This document shows, piece by piece, positions 57,432-64,000 of a stretch of DNA of 64,000 nt. This DNA is from Larus michahellis (Eukaryota > Chordata > Aves > Charadriiformes > Laridae), in the NCBI RefSeq assembly GCF_964199755.1, contig NC_133910.1, forward strand, positions 3,246,501 to 3,310,500. Direction: 5' to 3'. The notes below the pieces were generated by a model. The model was not told the DNA's origin. It saw only the letters and a program-made list of their open reading frames with translations, and searched no databases. Position 1 is the first letter of the stretch. Each line of letters opens with the position of its first letter. The position numbers and the translations under genes are program-made.

Positions 57432-60400
57432 GTGAGCGGGGGGGAGCCGGGGGGGGCGGGAGGCCGGGCACGGCCGCGGGGGAGGCGGCGCCGCTCCCCG
57501 CTCGCCTCACGCCGCCGCCCTCGGGTCTCCGGGCCCTGCCGGGGCCGGCCCCGACTCCGGCTCCGCCGGCCGCGGGGTGGCTGAGGTGGCCCCAGCCGCG
57601 TCCCCTCCGCTCCCGGGTCCGGTTTTCGGGGGTTGGGGTGGGGGGGAACGACTGGAGCTGGCGGCTGGGGAAGGGGAAGCCGGGGTCGGGGGTGCGGCGG
57701 CTCGGGGGGGCGTTGTGCAAAGGCCATGGGCGTCCAGCCGTTCCCCATCGCCAGCCGCAAAGCCTACGTGCCAAAAAAATGGGCTGCTTCCCCTGTCCAT
57801 GCTGCGGCTCCGCTCCCTGCTCGCTCCCCGAGGGAGCTAACATGGGCTGAGGAAGGTTTTTGCCCCAAAATATGGCTTTTCGGGGACCCGAGGGTGTCTC
57901 GTGACACTCCCCACCAGTGCGTGTGTCCTGCAGCAGCCCCCAACAGGGAGAGCGGTGGCCGGTGTTGGGCCTGGGAGGTGGCACTTGGCTTCTAGCAGTG
58001 GGCCAGGACCCCAGCAGGTCTCCGTGGAGGATCGGTGTCTGCTGTTTGACAGCAGAGTTGGGACCCCGCTTTTTGGGAGGAGCGGTCTCCTGCGGCAGAT
58101 CCTCCCGGAGAGGGCTGTGCCTGCTTAACTCGGTGTCCCCTCCGCTTTTCAGGTGGCACCGAGGTCCGATGCCGTGGGGCCGCTGAAGGACGCCGAGCTG
58201 CGGGCAGCCCTGGAGGTGCTGCGGTGTTACGACTTGCACTCCGTCGTGGAGGAGTGGTTCATCGAGGTGCTGCAGACGGACCTGCAGGCCAATATAGCCC
58301 CTGAGTTCTGGAACTGCATCGGCCAGTATGAAAACACGGCCGAGGAGCCCCAGTGCTCCTCGCTCCTGCTGGACGCGTTTTGTCTTCTCAAGTGTCGCCT
58401 GGACCCCTACCTGAACAGCCTGGAACTTCTGGAGAGGTGGACCAAGGCGGGCTTGCTGCTGGGGACAGGTGCTCAGATGCTGCAAGAAAAGGTCTACACC
58501 ATGTTCAAAGCTATCCTGTTCTTCTCCACTACCAAGTCCTTCCAGGAAATGATCCAGCAGTTCTACAGCCGCACTTTCAGGATATACATGCGGCAGTGGA
58601 AGAAAGGAGAAGATGGAATGAACGAGTGCGAGAGCAGCATGAGTGAGACGGAGCAGGAGAGTGACACGGAGGAGGGCGGAGGAGAGAGCCTGCTGTGCCC
58701 GGGCTGCAGCAGCAAGAGAGAGCAGTGCTGGTGCCCCAAAGCCATGGAGCAGTTTCAGCAGCTCAACGACATTCTGTACGTAGGGTACGGGGCGGTGGCT
58801 GTCACTCAGATGGTCCGGATGGGGAGCAGCAGCAGGTTTTCTTGATATTTGAAAATAGGAGGAGCTACGCGTGAGGTCAGGCTGTGTCACGGTTCTGGGT
58901 AGAGAACTTGACATGGGGTTCCTGCAGCTGGTTGCCAGCTGGTGGCTGAACTAAAGCAGATCTTTAGATAGAAAGTTCCTCTCCCTGCGTACGAGGCTGG
59001 CTTCCTCATGCTCTGAGGCCATCTGCCCACCAAGCAGCAAACTCTGATAAATGAAAAGCTTTTGATGGCTAGAAAATAATGTTCCTAGGGAAGATGGGAT
59101 AGCAGTAGTGTCGTGTGTTATACATGTAGCACATCTGTGCAGGCTACCAGAGCATTTAAACTAAGAGCTAGGCCTGCGTCTGTGGAGCATGCAGGGAGGA
59201 AGGTGCCTTCAGGTACTTAGATTTTCTTCATTTGCTCGTACCTTTGCTTGCATACACTCTGAATTGGGTCACTGTCTGTGTCTGCAGCCGCCGGCTGAAT
59301 TTGCTGGAGAGAGTGAGCGCCGATGCTGTCACGACCATCCTCCACAGGATGATCGAGGAGCGGATGGAGCAGCGGTGCAGGGGGGAATACGAGCACTCCT
59401 TCCTGAATGAGTTCCAGGAGGTAAGGCCGGCGTGCGGCAGCCGGGGCCCTTCCTTCAGGGATGTGCAGCTGCTCCTCTTACTGGTTTAGCGGCTCAGCCG
59501 AAAGGCGGATTCCACCTGAAAACACCTGGGCCAGGGCTGTCACCCCCACCATCCCTGGCAGAAGAGGTGGTTAAAACTCCCCATTTTGATTTATGCTAGA
59601 GGGGAAGGTTTGCTCTTACCTGTGCGTAATGGGCCATTGCATTTCACCTGGTGACGTCCGTAGTAACGTAGGAACATGTAGTGCCACCTAGGCTGCAGAG
59701 GACCCTCCCTCTGGGTAGGTGGGCCCATAATTAGAATTTGTGTGGATGTTCTCTCTCCTCTTTCCAATTTTTCAGCACCCCTTGAAAATAGGAAGCGAGG
59801 ATGGGAGGTGATACTCAGGTATTGATCTCACCAGTGGGCCATGTACAGAATTAAAAGCCTTCCTTGCACCTACCCAGTTGGTTTCCTGCTACCTTAAACC
59901 GAGTTTGTGTTGGGCTGTTTATCCAGTGTGACCTTAAAATTAAATTCTTTTCTGTGTTATGGCTCTTCCAGGATACAGTCCTGGCTCTGCAGGCTTGCCC
60001 GGCACTTTTTGTTCCTCGATGCGTGACCTTGCCTTTGCCTGTGTTGAAGAACAATGTGTGAAGTCAGGTTGCCATGCAAACCCCACTGCTCTCTCTGGTT
60101 GCCCTGGTTCCCTTGCTGTTTGCCACGCCGGCCTTTTTTGTTGTCTGCAAACATCAGCAGTCATTTTATATTTACTTTCCTTTAGTTGCTGTGCAACACT
60201 TTCTTTATTGGACCTAGTGTGAAATGCTCTTGGATGACCTGGAGATTGTTTAAGGACGCTTTAAGGGCACCAGAGAAAATACAACCGCATTCCACGTCTC
60301 AGGCGTTGCAGAAAGTCCCTTTGCTCCCACCTCTTCGGAAGGGGCAGCGTGTTTGGCCATAGAATATTGGAGCAGGTCAGAATGTGGATGAGATGATCTT

Positions 60401-63400
60401 ATGGTAAAAAAGCACAGGGCTGGCAAGCTAAAGGTAAAACGGAGGTCTGAGAAACAGCTTGCTAAAGTTAAAATAGCAGTCTGAGAAACAGCGTGCTAAA
60501 AGTACAAGTGTTAGCAGCAAACCCCCTTTTCAGACCCAGCAGCAGCAGCCTGGAGTGTGGGTTGGTAATCAGGCTGCAACAGGAGCACTCGGAGAAGATA
60601 GATAAACTCATGGGGAGAAATGGGTTGGTTTGCTAATCATTGTATTCCTTAACTGATGCAAAGCAACTCGATTTTATAGTCCTTTCCTTTCATCCTTTGG
60701 AGTTCTTTATCAGCTTTTCCACGGTTTTGCCCAGATCGATGCCCAGGTGTTCCGTAGTTCTCAGGTTCATCCTGCCTTGCCATTGGCAGAACTTGTGCGT
60801 TTCTTCTGTGTTTCCTCAGTCGAGTAGATAATTAAAAATTAACGTCAGCAAACCAGACCTTGACTTAGCGTTTTTTGTTTCAGGCTGTCAGAATCTGGTT
60901 GTCAAAAAATATTAATATCTAGTAGCTATTAATACCGAAATACTGTCCCAGGAAGTACCATGTACTTGCCACCTTAAAGGGGAAATTAAAGAAAAGCATT
61001 TATTTTGAATCTGGATGTTGGAGTTGAGTACCTTTGAAATTTCATAATTACACACTTCTTGGTAGAAAACCAAATCTCAAATATAAAAAAAACAGCCTTC
61101 TGATGCTCTCTGTTCAGGTTTTGATTTTACTATTCAGTGACTCGGCTGGTATTTGAAGTCTTGGTTTCGGGTGCCCGAGTTTGGTTGGTTGTCTGTGGGT
61201 CCTTGGGATGGCTTGCTTGCTCTTCATTGCTTTCAGGAATCATAGGAACTTTGGGCCAAGGGTGGTGTGGTGCACAATTTGCTCATATTCTCATGAAGAG
61301 AATAGTTCTGCAAGTATAGACTGGAATGGAATTCTGCAAGAATAGAATCGTCTGCAAGTTTTTGAATATACCCTGGCCTTTTTGGAGCCCAGCGCCTATG
61401 CGCAGTCCTCAGTCACCCCTTACCTTCTCGTACACATCTGCATAGTCGATATCCTGTATTTTAATTAAAGTTCCTATTCTTCCAGCTGGGCTTTCCCCAA
61501 CTATAACCCAGGCCAGGGTGCATTTGGAGAGCAGCTGGAGTTGGTGCTGTCCTTGGCTAGTTGTCCATCTCTGCCCGCTGTGGTAGCTGCCTGGTGAAGG
61601 GTCAGTGTGGGACATGGCTGTGCATCCAGCCTGTGGTGTTCACCATCCCTCTGCTCTCCCTCTCCTTGTGCAGTGGATTGAGAAAGTGATTGGCTGGCTC
61701 AGCAGGGTGTTTCTGCAAGATGGTCCCTTGGCGCGCTCCTCTCCAGAAGCTAGCAGCACCTTGAAGCGCTGGCGGTGCCATGTCCAAAGGTTCTTCTACC
61801 GCATCTACGCCAGCATGCGCATTGAAGAGCTCTTCAGCATCATTCGAGGTAGGTGTGACTCATTCAGCGTTCATTCACTCACAGAATCACAGAATGGCCA
61901 GGGGTTGGCAGGGACCTCTGGAGATCACCCAGTCCCACCCCCGGCCAGAGCAGGGTCACCCAGAGCAGGTGGCACAGGAACGCGTCCAGGCGGGGTTGGA
62001 ATGTCTCCAGAGACGGAGACTCCCCCACCTCTCTGGGCAGCCTGTGCCAGGGCTCTGCCACCCTCACAGCAAAGAAGTTCCTCCTCATGTTGAGGTGGAA
62101 CTTCCCATGCTCAAGTTTGTGCCCGTTACCCCTTGTCCTGTCCCCGGGCACCACTGAGAAGAGCCTGGCCCCATCCTCCTGACACCCCCCCTTTCAGTAT
62201 TGATAAGCATTGATAAAGATCCCCCTGAGTCGTCTTTTTTCCAGACTGGAGACCCAAATCCTTCAAATCCTTGGACTTGGACTGGATCAACGATAGATCT
62301 GTCTTCCTCTCCTGATGCACCATGCTGTCTGCTCTTGCCTTCCCATGGAGCATGGCACTGTTTCTAATCACTGCTTGCTTTATAGATTTCCCAGAGTCAA
62401 AGCCTGCTGTGGAGGACCTCAAGTTCTGCCTGGAAAGGACTAATCAGAGGCAGCAGCTGCTCAGCTCCCTGAAGAGCGCTCTGGAAATGCGACTTCTGCA
62501 TCCTGGTGGGTTTTTCATCCTCACGTATGTCATAACACTGTAAGGAGCCTGGGCATGAGTGGGGATCTACTGGGAGCCATTGTCTGGTTCCATGTTTGAT
62601 GAGTGAGAGGCAACCAGGCTGTGTGCATCGTGTGCTCTCTGTGTTGAAGTGTGCATGGGCGGCAGTAGCTGATTATATCCCAGCCCCTTCTTGCCTCCTT
62701 TTTGCAGCATGGTGAGGAGCTGAGCTAGTAGTTTAGCTTTGGTCCAGTTGGAAAAAGGCTTTTGTGCTGCGTGTGGTCTGACCTAATGCACAGTCAGGGC
62801 TCAGCTGGTTTCTGGTAGTCTCGGAGCCTGTGTTCACGATTGGGACTGGTTTCTCAGCCATACGGATCTGATCTCTGCCCTTGGCTGGAGCAGTAGGGCA
62901 GCAAGCCCTCCGCCTCCACAGATTGAACAGAGGGGCTTGGAGGATCCAAGGTCCTTATATCCCAGCCGTTAGTTTGTGCTCTGTGACTCTGACTCCCTCT
63001 GCCCCTCTCCTCTAGGAGTCAACACATCCGACATCATCACTCTGTATATCTCAGCCATCAAGGCCTTGCGGGAGCTCGACCCCTCCATGGTCATCCTGGA
63101 GGTCGCCTGTGAGCCCATCAGGAAGTATCTGAGGTAAGAGGCTTGTGGGGTCAGTCTTACGCGTCCCCTTTCCCTCCCCTTCCCTTCACTTGCTCTGTTT
63201 CTCTTGCCTGTTGACAGGACCCGGGAAGACACGGTGCGGCAGATTGTGGCCGGTCTCACAGGGGATGCTGAAGGCTCTGGTGATCTTGCAAACGAGCTCT
63301 CGAAAGCTGACCCGGTGACCCTGGAGAACGGCCAGGAGAGTGACGATGACATCTCAGAACCAGGGGACTGGGTTCCTGACCCGGTTGATGCAGATCCAGG

Positions 63401-63694
63401 TTAGATGCCAAGACCAGAGGTCCCAGGAGCCTGCTGTATTCCCCGGCGGGCTGTAGTCTGGAACAGCTCATCTGCTTGTTCTTGAGAGCTGGGCTGGGCT
63501 GGGCCAGGACTCTGTTAACAATCTCACACTGTCGTCTGCTGGATTTCACTAGGAAAATCGAGTTCCAAGCGTCGGTCCTCGGACATCATCAGCCTGCTGG
63601 TGAGCATCTACGGCAGCAAGGATCTGTTCATCAACGAATACCGCACGCTTCTGGCTGACCGCCTGCTACATCAGTTCAACTACAGCGCTGAGAG
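57348..63694 (+). CDS. ANAPC2: ANAPC2 (APC/C subunit 2), exons 1-8, 3' part missing
   Basis: APC2 is the cullin-like subunit of the anaphase-promoting complex. Its C-terminal cullin homology domain holds the RING subunit APC11 so that cyclins and securin can be ubiquitinated. Exons are 57348-57431, 58153-58775, 59288-59420, 61674-61848, 62386-62505, 63016-63133, 63218-63399 and 63553-63694. The phases join without a break into 525 codons plus two bases. The human protein has 822 residues, so roughly the last third lies beyond the window. Landmarks are [17 protein letters not shown] at the N-terminus, [19 protein letters not shown], a Cys cluster [13 protein letters not shown] (about residues 210-222), [40 protein letters not shown] and [20 protein letters not shown]. 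The start ATG aligns with the human start; the first 15-25 residues are divergent. Confidence 0.96.
57432..58152 (+). other. ANAPC2: ANAPC2 intron 1
   Basis: The first 170 bp continue the CpG island. The rest has no recognisable element. Confidence 0.5.
58153..58775 (+). CDS. ANAPC2: ANAPC2 exon 2
   Basis: The acceptor is GCTTTTCAG. It encodes V-A-P-R-S-D through Q-F-Q-Q-L-N-D-I and CT of a Leu codon. The donor at 58776 (GTACGT) is chosen because only it gives [12 protein letters not shown], matching human. An acidic Ser/Glu insert (about residues 185-206) replaces a more basic human segment. Confidence 0.93.
58776..59287 (+). other. ANAPC2: ANAPC2 intron 2
   Basis: No repeat or RNA gene is recognised. 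It opens with three tandem GT donors. Confidence 0.5.
59288..59420 (+). CDS. ANAPC2: ANAPC2 exon 3
   Basis: The acceptor is TCTGCAG, the donor GTAAGG. It encodes [20 protein letters not shown] and on to SFLNEFQE, ending in phase 0. Confidence 0.95.
59421..61673 (+). other. ANAPC2: ANAPC2 intron 3, 2.3 kb
   Basis: It contains a 34-bp tandem repeat (60427-60503) and an antisense exon-like open frame at 61409-61520. Otherwise nothing is recognised. Confidence 0.5.
60427..60503 (+). repeat. 34-bp tandem repeat, about 2.3 copies
   Basis: GTCTGAGAAACAGC starts at 60445 and again at 60479, each followed by K-type TGCTAAA variants. A partial copy (GCTAAAGGTAAAACGGAG) lies in front. Confidence 0.8.
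61674..61848 (+). CDS. ANAPC2: ANAPC2 exon 4
   Basis: The acceptor is CTTGTGCAG, the donor GTAGGT. It begins [18 protein letters not shown] and ends [16 protein letters not shown] plus one base. Confidence 0.96.
61876..62285 (-). repeat. CR1 LINE 3' fragment (antisense) in ANAPC2 intron 4
   Basis: It starts ACAGAATCACAGAATGGCCAGG 28-32 bp after the exon 4 donor. It continues through CCCAGAGCAGGTGGCACAGGAACGCG, CACCCTCACAGCAAAGAAGTTCCTCC and CTTTTTTCCAGACTGGAGACCCAAATCC. It is the longest CR1 here, about 400 bp, and belongs to the same subfamily as the copy at 3224. The far end is approximate. Confidence 0.92.
62386..62505 (+). CDS. ANAPC2: ANAPC2 exon 5
   Basis: The acceptor is GCTTTATAG, the donor GTGGGT. 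It encodes (D)[19 protein letters not shown] and on to MRLLHP(G). Confidence 0.95.
62506..63015 (+). other. ANAPC2: ANAPC2 intron 5
   Basis: No repeat or RNA gene is recognised. Confidence 0.5.
63016..63133 (+). CDS. ANAPC2: ANAPC2 exon 6
   Basis: The acceptor is CCTCTAG, the donor GTAAGA. It encodes (G)[19 protein letters not shown] and on to EPIRKYL(R). Confidence 0.96.
63218..63399 (+). CDS. ANAPC2: ANAPC2 exon 7
   Basis: The acceptor is TTGACAG, the donor GTTAGA. It encodes [20 protein letters not shown] and on to [11 protein letters not shown](G). Confidence 0.96.
63553..63694 (+). CDS. ANAPC2: ANAPC2 exon 8 (last one in the window)
   Basis: The acceptor is TTCACTAG, the donor GTGGGG. 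It encodes (G)[19 protein letters not shown] and on to [15 protein letters not shown] plus two bases of Arg. It is followed by intron to the window end. Confidence 0.95.
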
Positions 63695-64000
63695 GTGGGG
63701 TCCCAGTGCCCAGCCCCAGGGCTTTCCATGGTAAAATCACCTTCAGACTGGGTTACTATGAGCGGCTGTTTCTGGAGCCAGGAATGTCTTTGACCATTTC
63801 ATCTGCAGCTTTGGGTTTGCATCTAGAATTTCATGCTCTTGCCTCTTCTCGGGCTGCATCCTGCTCAGTCCTGCCCTTGGCTTGCACTAATAGGGCAGAA
63901 TGTAGGAAATTGGAGGCACTGTCACCCTCTTAGCTCTATCCCACATGTTCTGGTGGCCCTCACAACCTGCACAGGCTGCTTAGGGTCAGCAGAAGGTGTC
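63695..64000 (+). other. ANAPC2: ANAPC2 intron 8, cut by the window end
   Basis: The next exon (expected to start E-I-R-N-V-E-L) is not reached. Confidence 0.6.

Noticed and set aside
58780-58785. Alternative ANAPC2 exon 2 ends as the main donor
   Set aside because: The 58780 site breaks the frame and the 58785 site inserts three residues absent in human. The 58776 donor restores the conserved sequence and was chosen.
57187-58914. 575-codon minus-strand frame across SSNA1 exon 1 and ANAPC2 exon 2
   Set aside because: Only its last part is real (SSNA1 exon 1). The rest is antisense to ANAPC2 exon 2 and GC-rich intron.

Overview
This is nuclear DNA from a vertebrate, most likely a bird. All genes have GT-AG introns. 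The interspersed repeats I can recognise are 5'-truncated CR1 LINEs with the avian type of 3' end (AGAATCACAGAATGG... when antisense). The housekeeping promoters are CpG-rich, and the protein-coding exons match vertebrate orthologues at near-residue level. The window is not prokaryotic: it has no operons, CRISPR arrays or phage genes. I do not see a new defence-type or enzymatic system.

Four protein-coding genes account for all the coding sequence I can support. (1) NSMF (Jacob/NELF), + strand: the last 13 coding exons, 3965-23482, including a 6-nt microexon. Its 5' exons lie before the window. (2) TPRN (taperin), + strand, complete: a large GC-rich first exon (34882-37017), a 14-kb first intron, and three small exons ending at 52110. 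(3) SSNA1 (NA14), - strand, complete: three exons between 57294 and 54873, tail-to-tail with TPRN. (4) ANAPC2 (APC/C cullin subunit), + strand: exons 1-8 (57348-63694), running off the right edge.

SSNA1 and ANAPC2 are head-to-head, with only 53 bp between start codons in a shared CpG island. The TPRN/SSNA1/ANAPC2 order and orientations match human 9q34.3. NSMF lies directly upstream of TPRN in the same orientation, without the block of genes that separates them in human. The long spacers hold CR1 fragments, A/T tracts and a few short tandem repeats: 1-3964, the NSMF introns, 23483-34881, TPRN intron 1, and ANAPC2 intron 3.

The four genes do not form one pathway. NSMF is a synapse-to-nucleus messenger, taperin a stereocilium and PP1-binding protein, SSNA1 a centrosomal and ciliary coiled-coil fibre protein, and APC2 the cullin core of the anaphase-promoting complex. 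The observations most worth checking are a 31-bp minisatellite that copies the SSNA1 exon 2 splice donor, the NSMF microexon, the 53-bp bidirectional promoter, the NSMF-TPRN junction, tandem donors in ANAPC2 and the proline-repeat expansion in taperin. Gene calls rest on recalled family sequences and on my own splice-phase checks. No database search was possible.
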